From contig JBJEPE010000092.1 of the NCBI GenBank assembly GCA_051881075.1, positions 62,001 to 126,000 on the forward strand: DNA of 64,000 nucleotides, written 5' to 3'. Of the stretch, positions 37,694-46,082 are shown in pieces. Origin of the DNA: RUG14223 sp051881075. GTDB lineage: Bacteria > Bacillota > Clostridia > Oscillospirales > Acutalibacteraceae. Under the pieces are notes generated by a model. The model saw only the letters and a list, made by a program, of their open reading frames with translations, searched no databases and had not been told where the DNA came from. How positions within the stretch are numbered: the first letter of the stretch is position 1; each line of letters begins with the position of its first letter. Position numbers and translations under genes: made by a program.

Positions 37694-38284
37694 ATGAATT
37701 TAGGGTTTTTATTTTTTATCAATGCTATCGGCTTCGGAGTGGGACTTGCTATGGATGCCTTTTCGGTATCAATGGCTAACGGATTAAAGGAGCCTAAGAT
37801 GGGCAGAACAAAAATGTGCGTTATCGCAGGAGTTTTTGCAGGATTTCAGATAATAATGCCGCTTATCGGTTGGATATGTATACATACCGTTGCCACCGCA
37901 TTTGAGTCTTTTCAAAAATTTATACCGTGGATAGCGCTTCTGCTGCTCGGATATATAGGCGGTAAAATGCTTATAGAGGGCTTTAAGGGTAGCGGTGATG
38001 ACGGTGAGGATACTGCGGCGGTTGGATTTACAGCTCTGCTTATACAGGGCGTTGCAACCTCCATAGATGCACTTTCGGTAGGCTTCACTATTGCGGACTA
38101 CGATTGGTTTACAGCACTTATTGAGGCATTGATAATCGGAATTGTAACGTTTATTCTCTGCATAGCAGGACTTATTATCGGTAAAAAATTCGGTACAAAG
38201 CTTGCAAATAAGGCATCCATATTGGGTGGATTTATACTTATAGGCATAGGACTTGAAATATTCATCACCGGTATTTTAAGCTGA
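37694..38284 (+). CDS. mntP: Manganese efflux pump MntP
   Basis: 196 residues, about six helices; GLAMDAFSVSMANGLK near the N-terminus and GVATSIDALSVGFTIADYDW in the second half, each with the conserved Asp of the MntP (YebN) family. The preceding Mn riboswitch supports function. The ribosome binding site is CAGGAGGAAC. Terminated by the hairpin at 38317-38348. Confidence 0.96.
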   Translation: MNLGFLFFINAIGFGVGLAMDAFSVSMANGLKEPKMGRTKMCVIAGVFAGFQIIMPLIGWICIHTVATAFESFQKFIPWIALLLLGYIGGKMLIEGFKGSGDDGEDTAAVGFTALLIQGVATSIDALSVGFTIADYDWFTALIEALIIGIVTFILCIAGLIIGKKFGTKLANKASILGGFILIGIGLEIFITGILS

Positions 38285-38316
38285 CATAAAAACATATATT
38301 TAAGAAAAGTAAAACA

Positions 38317-38348
38317 GCCCACACTTACAAAATTACGTAAGTGTGGGC
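38317..38348. terminator. Bidirectional terminator after mntP
   Basis: A perfect 12-bp stem, GCCCACACTTAC with GTAAGTGTGGGC, with flanking A/T-rich stretches; shared with the convergent gene ending at 38381. Confidence 0.85.
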
Positions 38349-38380
38349 GATATTTGTTATTTAATCTTATTATCAATTAT

Positions 38381-38743
38381 TTATTCCTTAGGTAACAGCC
38401 AATTAAGACGCTCGTCAAAAAGACTTTTTGCCGCCCTGTTCAGCTCGTCACGCACATAATAATAATCGCATAAAAGTCGCTCGGCCTCTTCGGTTAGCAC
38501 TGCACCGCCGCCGTTTTTTCCCCCTGCTACACTGTTTAAAAGCTTAAAACCGAATTGTTCTTCGCAATTCTTAATAACAGTCCATGCCTTAGAGTATGCC
38601 ATATTAAGAGCATTTGCCGAGGCACGTAGAGAGTGATGCTCCTTTACTCCGTCCAAAAGCTCAGCGACACCGGGGCCAAAGCACTTGACATCGGTATATA
38701 TCTGAAATGTCATCTTAGGATGTATATCCCTTTTCATATTCAT
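38381..38743 (-). CDS. ModE-like winged-helix transcription regulator without molybdate-binding domain
   Basis: 120 residues with an N-terminal winged helix of ModE/LysR type (LLDGVKEHHSLRASANALNM, YSKAWTVIKNCEEQFGFKLL). ModE proper has two C-terminal Mop domains and about 260 residues; these are missing. It is the last gene of the xdhA-B-C unit and overlaps the 2Fe-2S subunit gene (TGATG). A role in molybdenum- or purine-dependent control of the neighbouring hydroxylases is likely by context. The ligand cannot be told from the protein, as no sensor domain is present. Confidence 0.85.
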   Translation of the reverse strand: MNMKRDIHPKMTFQIYTDVKCFGPGVAELLDGVKEHHSLRASANALNMAYSKAWTVIKNCEEQFGFKLLNSVAGGKNGGGAVLTEEAERLLCDYYYVRDELNRAAKSLFDERLNWLLPKE

Positions 38744-39231
38744 CAGGCTTCCTTACCCAAACGTCTGAGCATTGTCTTTTTAACGGCACGCATGATATTC
38801 TCGTAGCCTGTGCAACGGCACAAATGACCCGAAAGCAACTTGCGAAGCTCATCGTCTGTATATTCCTTACCGCTTTCAAGTATCTCAACGGCTGTCATAA
38901 TAAAGCCCGGAGTACAGAAGCCGCACTGAATAGCCGCTTCTTCAACAAATGCCTGTTGTATATCGGATAATTCACCGTCAGGACCAAGTAAGCCCTCTAA
39001 TGTACGGATATTTTTGCCGTCTGCCCATACTGCAAGATATATACAGGAATTAAAGCACTCACCGTCTATAAGCACATTACAGGCACCGCACTCGCCAACC
39101 TCACAGCCCTTTTTAACTGAGGTAAGTCTGTAATCGTTTCTGAGCATATCCGTAAGTGATGCTCTGACATCAACCATTGTTTCGGTATATTTACCGTTTA
39201 TTGTACATTTAACAAGCTTATACTGTGCCAT
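38743..39231 (-). CDS. Molybdenum hydroxylase 2Fe-2S subunit (XdhC type)
   Basis: 162 residues with both 2Fe-2S clusters: the plant-type C-x4-C-x2-C-x(n)-C (CEVGECGACNVLIDGECFNSC) and the helical-domain cluster CGFCTPG...CRCTGY. It passes electrons from the Mo-subunit to the FAD subunit. The start overlaps the stop of the FAD subunit gene (TAATG), showing translational coupling. Confidence 0.93.
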   Translation of the reverse strand: MAQYKLVKCTINGKYTETMVDVRASLTDMLRNDYRLTSVKKGCEVGECGACNVLIDGECFNSCIYLAVWADGKNIRTLEGLLGPDGELSDIQQAFVEEAAIQCGFCTPGFIMTAVEILESGKEYTDDELRKLLSGHLCRCTGYENIMRAVKKTMLRRLGKEA

Positions 39232-40112
39232 TAAATCTCACCTCCGCAAAGCTTAACGGATTCTATCAAGGCTCTTTTTGCCATAACCGTTGCAATATGC
39301 TGTCTGAATTCCTTTGATGCACGCCAACTGTCACGAGGGGTTATATCCTCAAGCACAGCCTTTGAAAAGGCTTCTATATTCTCTGCATTTACTTCCTTGC
39401 CCTTGATGACCGCTTCAGCCGAAGGTACTCTCATAGGAACAGGACCTGCAACACCATATGCTATTCTTACATCCTCAAAGGTCTTTTTATCCTCTGAAAG
39501 CTTACAGTTTACGGAACAGCCTGTTGACGCTATCTCCATAGCGTTTCTCATTCCGTACTTAATGTAATGACCCTTATAGCCTTCATACGCCTTTTTAGGT
39601 ATTATTATAGCGGTTTGTATCTCGCCTTCTCTCAGGTCTACGACACCTGCTTTAATGTAAAACTCTTTGATAGGTATTCTGCGTACTCCGTTCGGGCCTG
39701 TGATCTCTACTATTGCATCCCATGCGTGCAGTGTTGATGCAGAATCCGCAGAGGTAACGCCGTTACAGGTGTTACCGCCTATTGTACCGATATTTCTTAT
39801 CTGAGGTCCGCCTACCATATCAACGGCCTCTCCCAGAACATTTATGTATTTTTGTATTATCGGGTCTTTTGTAATATGTGAAAAGCTTGTAAGTGATCCT
39901 ATACGTATAGCTTCGTCCTCGTCAAGAGATACGCCACGCATCTCGTCTATCATATATATGCTTATAAGCTCTTTTCCTGCACGTCTGCCCTCTCTCATCT
40001 GTACCAGCACGTCACTGCCGCCGGCGATTATCTGAGCATCCGGATGCTCCATGCGAAGTTGTACTGCGTGCTGCACGCTCTGTGCCTCATACAGTGCTTT
40101 CATATCATACAT
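39231..40112 (-). CDS. Molybdenum hydroxylase FAD subunit (XdhB type)
   Basis: 293 residues. FAD-binding motifs IIAGGSDVLVQMREGRR and NIGTIGGNTCNGVTSADSA are complete, followed by the C-terminal CO_deh_flav_C domain (RIAYGVAGPVPMRVPSAE). It transfers electrons to NAD or another acceptor. Second gene of the xdhA-B-C order, 14 bases after the large subunit. Confidence 0.93.
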   Translation of the reverse strand: MYDMKALYEAQSVQHAVQLRMEHPDAQIIAGGSDVLVQMREGRRAGKELISIYMIDEMRGVSLDEDEAIRIGSLTSFSHITKDPIIQKYINVLGEAVDMVGGPQIRNIGTIGGNTCNGVTSADSASTLHAWDAIVEITGPNGVRRIPIKEFYIKAGVVDLREGEIQTAIIIPKKAYEGYKGHYIKYGMRNAMEIASTGCSVNCKLSEDKKTFEDVRIAYGVAGPVPMRVPSAEAVIKGKEVNAENIEAFSKAVLEDITPRDSWRASKEFRQHIATVMAKRALIESVKLCGGEI

Positions 40113-40126
40113 AACGTGTTACCTCC

Positions 40127-42409
40127 TTATATAAGTCCTTCTTCTTTAAAGCGTCTGAAAAGTACGTGAGGATTCATAGGAATTTCATCTATCTTAACGC
40201 CTGTAGCATTCAGTATAGCGTTTCTTATGGCAGGAGCAACAGGACAAGCCGGCGGCTCACCGAGTGCCTTAGTACCGTATGCGCTGGTAGGCTCGTAATT
40301 CTCTACAAACTGAGCTTCAAGCTTCGGGTGATCCATTACGGTTGAAAGCTTATAGTCAAGCAGATTGTTATTAAGTGTGCGACCAGTCTTTTTATCAAAT
40401 AAAAGCTGTTCTGAAAGCGCATAGCCTATGCCCATGCTCATACCGCCGTGTACCTGTGCCTCTGCAAGTGCAGGGTTGATAAGCTTGCCGCAGTCATGCA
40501 CGTTGATTATCTTCTTAACGGTTGCTTTACACATAGGTATATCTACCTCTACATCTGCAAAGCAACAGCCGAAGGAGTAAGCGTTTGACTTTATCTGATA
40601 TGTACCCTCTGCCGTGATATGCTCAGAGTTTGCAAGACTGTAAAGAACCTCTGTTGAAAGCTCACCCAGCGACATAAGCACTCTGTTATCTGTAGTACGT
40701 ACAATATTTCCGTCTACTATATCGAGGTTATAAACCGGCATACGTGTAAGCTCATGTGCGTGCTTTAGTATCTTTTCCTTAAGCATCAATGCCGTCTGTC
40801 TGATAGCAAAGCCCGCTGTATATGTCTGACGGGATGCGTATGCACCTGTACCGAACGGCGTAACGTCGGTATCCTGACAGGATACCGTATGTACCATATC
40901 GAACGGTACGCCGAGTGTATCTGCCGCCATCTGTGCAAATGCAGTATCTGCGCCCTGTCCTATCTCGGTTTCACCCACCTGTAATTGTAAAGATCCGTCC
41001 TGATTAAGTACCATACGGCAAGATGAGGATTCAAGGCTTATCGGCCAAACAGCGGTATTATACCAGAACACCGCCATACCTATGCCTCTGCGAATATCGC
41101 CTGTCTGATTTTTATATTCCTCTATTTTTCTGTCGTAATCTATATATTTCTTGCCCTTTTCAATACATTGATTGAAGCTGTCGAAGTAATTTTCATTCTT
41201 TGAAAAACCGTCAACATAGCCTACCGGCATAAGGTTCTTCTGTCTGAACTCTATCGGCGATATATTCAGTTTGAGCGCTATATCGTCTGTCTGACTTTCT
41301 ACTGCAAACATTGCCTGCGGGATACCGTAGCCTCTCATAGCACCGGCAACAGGTCTGTTTGTAAATACAGTGTAAGCATCGCACTCTACGTTATCGCACG
41401 GATAAAGCTGTGGGAATGCGCCCATACCCTTGGCAACTACGCCGTGACCGTGTGATGCGTATGCGCCCTGATTTGAAAAACACTCAAGCTTTCTTGCGGC
41501 AAATGTACCATCGGGGCGTACCCAGCTTACTATATGACTGCGTATAGCATGACGTACACGGTTACTTACAAAGGTTTCTTCTCTTGATACATCAAGCTTA
41601 ACAAGTCTGCCGCCTACCTGTGTGCTTAAATATGCACAAAGCGGCTCATACAAAGCGTCCTGCTTATTACCGAAGCCGCCGCCTATATATGGCTTGATTA
41701 TCTTTACCTTGCCCCACGGAATACCGAGCGCCTGACCTACTATACGTCTTACAATATGCGGTATCTGTGTGGAAGATGTTACTATAACTCTGCCCTGCTC
41801 CATCTTCGCAAAGCAGATGTGATTTTCAATATGACAATGCTGTACGGTTGGGGTTTCGTACCAATTCTCAAACTTTATAAGACCCGGCTCTTTGATAGCC
41901 TCCTCATAATTACCCTTACGTATGCTTGTATGTGCCAGTATGTTATTCTTATATTTTTCATGAAGCTGAGGTGCGTCATCCTTCATTGCTTCCTGTACAT
42001 CAAGAACAAACGGGTACTCCTCATACTCAACCTTTATTGCACGTACTGCCTGAGCGGCGGCAACCTCGTTTTCGGCTACTACAGCCACTACGTCATCGCC
42101 GTAAAATCTTACCCTGTCAGTAAGCAACAGTCTGTCAGCTACGTCCTGATGGCCTACATCAGTTGACCATGGATGTCCTGCGGTCGGAAAGTAGTTCTTA
42201 GGTACGTCAAAACAGGTAACTATCTTTACTACTCCCTCTATCTTCTCAGCCTCGGATGTATCTATAGACTTTACTACTCCGTTAGTAATGGTTGAGTGCA
42301 ATATCTTGGCAACCAATGCGTTTTTGTCGCAAAGATCATCGGTATATTGGGTTCTGCCCGTTGCTTTATCGTATGCGTCAACACGTATTTCGCTTTTTCC
42401 GATACTCAT
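40127..42409 (-). CDS. Molybdenum hydroxylase large subunit, xanthine dehydrogenase type (XdhA)
   Basis: 760 residues. Molybdopterin-binding domains are intact: YIGGGFGNKQDAL, GAMRGYG, the GQGADTAFAQMAADTLG block and the C-terminal ALGEPPACPVAPAIRNAI with the catalytic Glu in GEPP. The three-subunit arrangement suits a xanthine dehydrogenase, but related enzymes hydroxylate nicotinate, purines or aldehydes, so the substrate is not settled. Transcribed away from the MocA/Se-XDH unit. Confidence 0.9.
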   Translation of the reverse strand: MSIGKSEIRVDAYDKATGRTQYTDDLCDKNALVAKILHSTITNGVVKSIDTSEAEKIEGVVKIVTCFDVPKNYFPTAGHPWSTDVGHQDVADRLLLTDRVRFYGDDVVAVVAENEVAAAQAVRAIKVEYEEYPFVLDVQEAMKDDAPQLHEKYKNNILAHTSIRKGNYEEAIKEPGLIKFENWYETPTVQHCHIENHICFAKMEQGRVIVTSSTQIPHIVRRIVGQALGIPWGKVKIIKPYIGGGFGNKQDALYEPLCAYLSTQVGGRLVKLDVSREETFVSNRVRHAIRSHIVSWVRPDGTFAARKLECFSNQGAYASHGHGVVAKGMGAFPQLYPCDNVECDAYTVFTNRPVAGAMRGYGIPQAMFAVESQTDDIALKLNISPIEFRQKNLMPVGYVDGFSKNENYFDSFNQCIEKGKKYIDYDRKIEEYKNQTGDIRRGIGMAVFWYNTAVWPISLESSSCRMVLNQDGSLQLQVGETEIGQGADTAFAQMAADTLGVPFDMVHTVSCQDTDVTPFGTGAYASRQTYTAGFAIRQTALMLKEKILKHAHELTRMPVYNLDIVDGNIVRTTDNRVLMSLGELSTEVLYSLANSEHITAEGTYQIKSNAYSFGCCFADVEVDIPMCKATVKKIINVHDCGKLINPALAEAQVHGGMSMGIGYALSEQLLFDKKTGRTLNNNLLDYKLSTVMDHPKLEAQFVENYEPTSAYGTKALGEPPACPVAPAIRNAILNATGVKIDEIPMNPHVLFRRFKEEGLI

Positions 42410-42574
42410 AAATGCCCCTCCATGATTTATTGAATTAATTAATTAAATAAACAAAGCATTGACAAAAAATATTGTTCAATAAGCTGAATTTTATAAATTA
42501 TATCACATAAATACATAATATAAAAGAGTTTTTCGCTATTCTATTTAAAAAATAACGCATTTTGAATTTATAGA

Positions 42575-42603
42575 TTGATTTTATTTTACAGATACGTTAT
42601 AAT
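42575..42603 (+). promoter_or_regulatory. Promoter of the MocA-like / fused molybdenum hydroxylase unit
   Basis: TTGATT (42575-42580), a 17-base spacer and a perfect TATAAT (42598-42603), 36 bases before the ATG. The divergent interval 42410-42574 contains no other clear signal for xdhA except A/T-rich sequence. Confidence 0.65.
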
Positions 42604-42638
42604 TATTAAAAGAATTTATAATAAGGGCAGTATTTTTT

Positions 42639-43220
42639 ATGGAAAATTACAAATTGGGATGTGTGGTAACTGCGGCAGGTTTTTCAAAGCGTTTCGGAGG
42701 AAATAAATTGCTTGCACAGCTTAACGGTAAGTCAATAATCCGCCATGCACTTGACGCTATACCGTCAGAGCTTTTCTCATGCGTGGCTGTAGTTACACAA
42801 TACCGTGAGATAGCGGAAATTGCCGAACAATACGGATTTATGACAGTATTTAACGACACGCCAGAGCAAGGCATAAGCAGTTCCGTCAAATTGGGCGTAT
42901 GTGCTCTTGCCGACTGTGATGCCATAATGTTTACCGTAGCGGATCAGCCCATGCTGAAAAAGGAAAGCATACGTAACGAGGTCAATTTCTTTTTATTACA
43001 TAGAGATAACATTGTTGCGGCGGCACATAACGGTAAGCGCGGTAATCCGTGTATATTCCCCGGGGAATTTTTCTGTGAGCTTACAGAATTGCAGGGCGAT
43101 GTCGGTGGCAGTGCGGTAATAAAAAAGCACACGGACAGACTACTCTTATTTGAACTTGAAAAAGAACAACTTGCTGATATAGACGATAAATCTGATCTAC
43201 TTGATCTTACTTTTACTTGA
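42639..43220 (+). CDS. MocA/YgfJ-like molybdenum hydroxylase accessory nucleotidyltransferase
   Basis: 193 residues with the nucleotidyltransferase loop VTAAGFSKRFGGNKLLA and FTVADQPMLKKES, close to the YgfJ/MocA group that cytidylates molybdopterin to MCD for XDH-type enzymes. The gene is directly in front of the fused hydroxylase (20-base gap) and faces away from the three-subunit enzyme, so it may serve both. No strong ribosome binding site (AAGGGCAG) is seen ahead of it. Confidence 0.86.
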   Translation: MENYKLGCVVTAAGFSKRFGGNKLLAQLNGKSIIRHALDAIPSELFSCVAVVTQYREIAEIAEQYGFMTVFNDTPEQGISSSVKLGVCALADCDAIMFTVADQPMLKKESIRNEVNFFLLHRDNIVAAAHNGKRGNPCIFPGEFFCELTELQGDVGGSAVIKKHTDRLLLFELEKEQLADIDDKSDLLDLTFT

Positions 43221-43240
43221 AGCTGAGGAGGAACACGAAA

Positions 43241-45790
43241 ATGTCAACTTTCATCTTGAACGGCAGCCCGGTAACGGTAGACAAAAACCAAAAGTTGCTT
43301 AGGTTTTTGCGTGATACCATGCGCCTTACCTCCGTTAAGGACGGATGCAGTGAGGGCGCCTGCGGAACGTGTACGGTCATTGTTGACGGTAAAGCCGTAA
43401 GAGCCTGTATAATGCAGACCGATAAGCTTAACGGAAAAACCGTTCTTACCGTTGAGGGACTTTCGGAATTTGAAAAGGATGCCTATACATACGCTTTCGG
43501 TGAAGCCGGTGCGGTACAGTGCGGATTTTGTATTCCGGGCATGGTAATGTGCGCCAAAGCACTGCTGGATGTAAACCCTGACCCTACAGAAGATGAAATA
43601 GCCTACGCTCTGCGCACCAATATATGCAGATGTACAGGCTATGTTAAGATAATTAAGGCTGTTAAATTAGCCGCTAAAGTAATACGTGAGGGTGTTATAC
43701 CGATACCTGAAACAAACTGGAAAATAGGCGCACACGTACACCGTATAGATGTACGTGAAAAGGTAACCGGCACAGGCGTTTATCCGGATGACATATACCT
43801 TGACGGTATGGTGTACGGTTCGGCTGTACGTTCTCAATATCCAAGAGCCGTTGTCAAGGCGATACATACCGAAGAAGCCAAGGCATTACCGGGGGTTATT
43901 GATGTATTTACTGCGGCGGATATACCCGGAAAAAATAAGGTAGGCCACTTAGTCAAGGATTGGGATACCATGATAGCCGTAGGCGATACGACACATTACT
44001 TAGGCGACTCTATCTGCCTTGTGGTTGCGGAAACTCCCGAAATTCTGGAACAGGCAAAGAAGCTTGTTAAGGTTGATTATGAGGTACTGGAGCCTGTTCG
44101 CTCTCCGTATGAGGCTATGGCCGAGAACGCTCCGCTTGTACATAAAAGCGGAAATCTTCTTGCTCATAAGCACGTAAGCCGTGGCAATGCAGAAGAAGCC
44201 ATTAAAAATTCAAAATATGTTTTACATGAGAAATTCTCAACTCCATATACTGAGCACGCATTTCTGGAGCCTGAGTGTGCGGTGGCATACCCAAAAGATG
44301 ACGGTGTTGTTATCCTTTCAACAGACCAAGGCACATACGATACTCAGCACGAAACCGCACCTATGCTCAATCTTCCTATGGATAAGGTTTGGGTACAGAA
44401 CCAACTGGTAGGCGGCGGCTTCGGCGGTAAAGAGGACGTTACGGTACAGCATCAGGCGGCACTCATCGCATATTTGACCAAACGCCCGGTTAAGGTAAAG
44501 CTTACTAGGGCAGAAAGCATACTTATACATCCAAAGCGTCACCCAATGGATATGGAATTTACCCTTGGATGTGATGAAAACGGAATTATACAGGGTGTAA
44601 AGGCTAAGGTAATATCAGATACAGGCGCATACGCATCCTTGGGAGGTCCTGTATTAGAGAGAGCCTGTACTCATGCCGCAGGCCCGTATAATTATCAAAA
44701 CTTTGAGATCGACGGTTACGCATACTATACAAACAATCCTCCTGCAGGTGCATTCAGAGGCTTCGGTGTTACTCAAACCTGCTTCTGCATAGAATCTCTG
44801 CTCAATCAAATGGCCGATAAGGTAGGTATATCTACATGGGAGATACGGTACCGCAACGCCATACGCCCCGGTCAGGTACTGCCTAACGGACAGATAGTAG
44901 ATAACTCTACCGGACTTGTAGAAACACTTGAAGCTATAAAAGAAGAATACGACTCTGAAAAATATGTCGGCATCGCCTGTGCAATGAAAAATGCAGGCGT
45001 AGGCGTAGGAATACCCGACACAGGCAGAGTGCGTTTACTCGTAAAAGAAGGTAAGGTGCACATATTCTCAGGTGCGTCCTGCATAGGTCAGGGACTAGGT
45101 ACGGTGCTTGTACAGATGGTAGGCGAGGTAACAGGACTTGAACGTGATAAAATAGTTTATGAACGTGCCAATACATATGAGGCACCTGACTCAGGTACAA
45201 CATCAGGATCGCGCCAGACGCTCATCACTGGTGAAGCCTGCCGACGTGCCTGCGTACAGCTTGCAGAGGCAATGCAGGGCAAAACCTTAAACGACCTTGA
45301 GGGCGATGAATTTTACGCTGAATATCTGGCAAAGACCGACCCGCTGGGGGCGGATGTACCTAACCCGGTAAGCCATGTTGCATACGGATATGCAACACAA
45401 ATGGCTATACTTGATGACGACGGAAAGATAAAGAAGATAGTAGCCGCACATGACGTAGGCAGAGCTGTTAATCCTATCGCCTGCGAGGGACAGATAGAGG
45501 GCGGAGTTGTAATGTCAATGGGCTATGCCCTTACTGAGAAATATCCGATTGTAGACTGTAAGCCAACAGCAAAATTCGGTACACTTGGTCTGCTTAAAGC
45601 AAATCAGATACCGGAAATAAAGGCGATAATAGTTGAGAAGCCCGGATTTGACCTTGCATACGGAGCAATCGGCATTGGCGAAATAACATCTATACCTACC
45701 GCACCGGCTATTGCCGACGCTTACTTCAGGTATGACGGTAAACTCAGAACTAAGCTGCCTCTTGAAGATACCCCTTATGCCAAAAAATAA
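43241..45790 (+). CDS. Fused-subunit molybdenum hydroxylase, selenium-dependent xanthine dehydrogenase type
   Basis: 849 residues; the 2Fe-2S domains (CSEGACGTCTVIV and CGFCIPG...CRCTGY) are fused to the molybdopterin domain (LVGGGFGGKEDVT, GAFRGFGVTQ, GIGEITSIPTAPAIADAY). No FAD domain is present, as in aldehyde oxidoreductase (Mop) and the selenium-dependent XDH group of Clostridia. Those carry a labile Se atom in place of the cyanolysable sulfur. I favour the Se-dependent XDH group by its length and GCSEGACG/AHDVGRAVNP features. The genes for Se-cofactor insertion (for example YqeB/YqeC type) are not in the window. Start is 43241 (GAGGAGGAACACGAAA before ATG); the open frame reaches 43217. 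Confidence 0.85.
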   Translation: MSTFILNGSPVTVDKNQKLLRFLRDTMRLTSVKDGCSEGACGTCTVIVDGKAVRACIMQTDKLNGKTVLTVEGLSEFEKDAYTYAFGEAGAVQCGFCIPGMVMCAKALLDVNPDPTEDEIAYALRTNICRCTGYVKIIKAVKLAAKVIREGVIPIPETNWKIGAHVHRIDVREKVTGTGVYPDDIYLDGMVYGSAVRSQYPRAVVKAIHTEEAKALPGVIDVFTAADIPGKNKVGHLVKDWDTMIAVGDTTHYLGDSICLVVAETPEILEQAKKLVKVDYEVLEPVRSPYEAMAENAPLVHKSGNLLAHKHVSRGNAEEAIKNSKYVLHEKFSTPYTEHAFLEPECAVAYPKDDGVVILSTDQGTYDTQHETAPMLNLPMDKVWVQNQLVGGGFGGKEDVTVQHQAALIAYLTKRPVKVKLTRAESILIHPKRHPMDMEFTLGCDENGIIQGVKAKVISDTGAYASLGGPVLERACTHAAGPYNYQNFEIDGYAYYTNNPPAGAFRGFGVTQTCFCIESLLNQMADKVGISTWEIRYRNAIRPGQVLPNGQIVDNSTGLVETLEAIKEEYDSEKYVGIACAMKNAGVGVGIPDTGRVRLLVKEGKVHIFSGASCIGQGLGTVLVQMVGEVTGLERDKIVYERANTYEAPDSGTTSGSRQTLITGEACRRACVQLAEAMQGKTLNDLEGDEFYAEYLAKTDPLGADVPNPVSHVAYGYATQMAILDDDGKIKKIVAAHDVGRAVNPIACEGQIEGGVVMSMGYALTEKYPIVDCKPTAKFGTLGLLKANQIPEIKAIIVEKPGFDLAYGAIGIGEITSIPTAPAIADAYFRYDGKLRTKLPLEDTPYAKK

Positions 45791-45816
45791 ACACACAAAA
45801 ACATAATCATTTATAT

Positions 45817-45856
45817 AAGCCCGAAAGTGCCAAAAACAGTTTTCGGGCTTTTATTT
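45817..45856 (+). terminator. Terminator after the fused molybdenum hydroxylase gene
   Basis: AAGCCCGAAA pairs with TTTTCGGGCTT (10-11 bp) around a 13-base loop, followed by TTATTTTATT. Confidence 0.85.
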
Positions 45857-45979
45857 TATTAAGATGCAATTTTGATGTCATACCGTGGTATAATAAAATG
45901 TAAATTTATACAAAATTAGGTGTATATATTTTGCGCTATATCACTTAATTACTTATTTTTATAATTATTCTTATTCTGC

Positions 45980-46008
45980 TTGACTTTTGATAGTCTTTGG
46001 AGTAGAAT
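45980..46008 (+). promoter_or_regulatory. Promoter of the dlt-like decarboxylase operon
   Basis: TTGACT (45980-45985), a 17-base spacer and TAGAAT (46003-46008), giving a leader of about 70 bases before the ATG at 46083. The interval 45860-45979 has no other feature I can name. Confidence 0.65.
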
Positions 46009-46082
46009 ATTCTATATGTTATTATGTGATTTTATGTCTAAATAAAAGTAAATATAAAATAAAGTTATAGGATGTGTTATTT

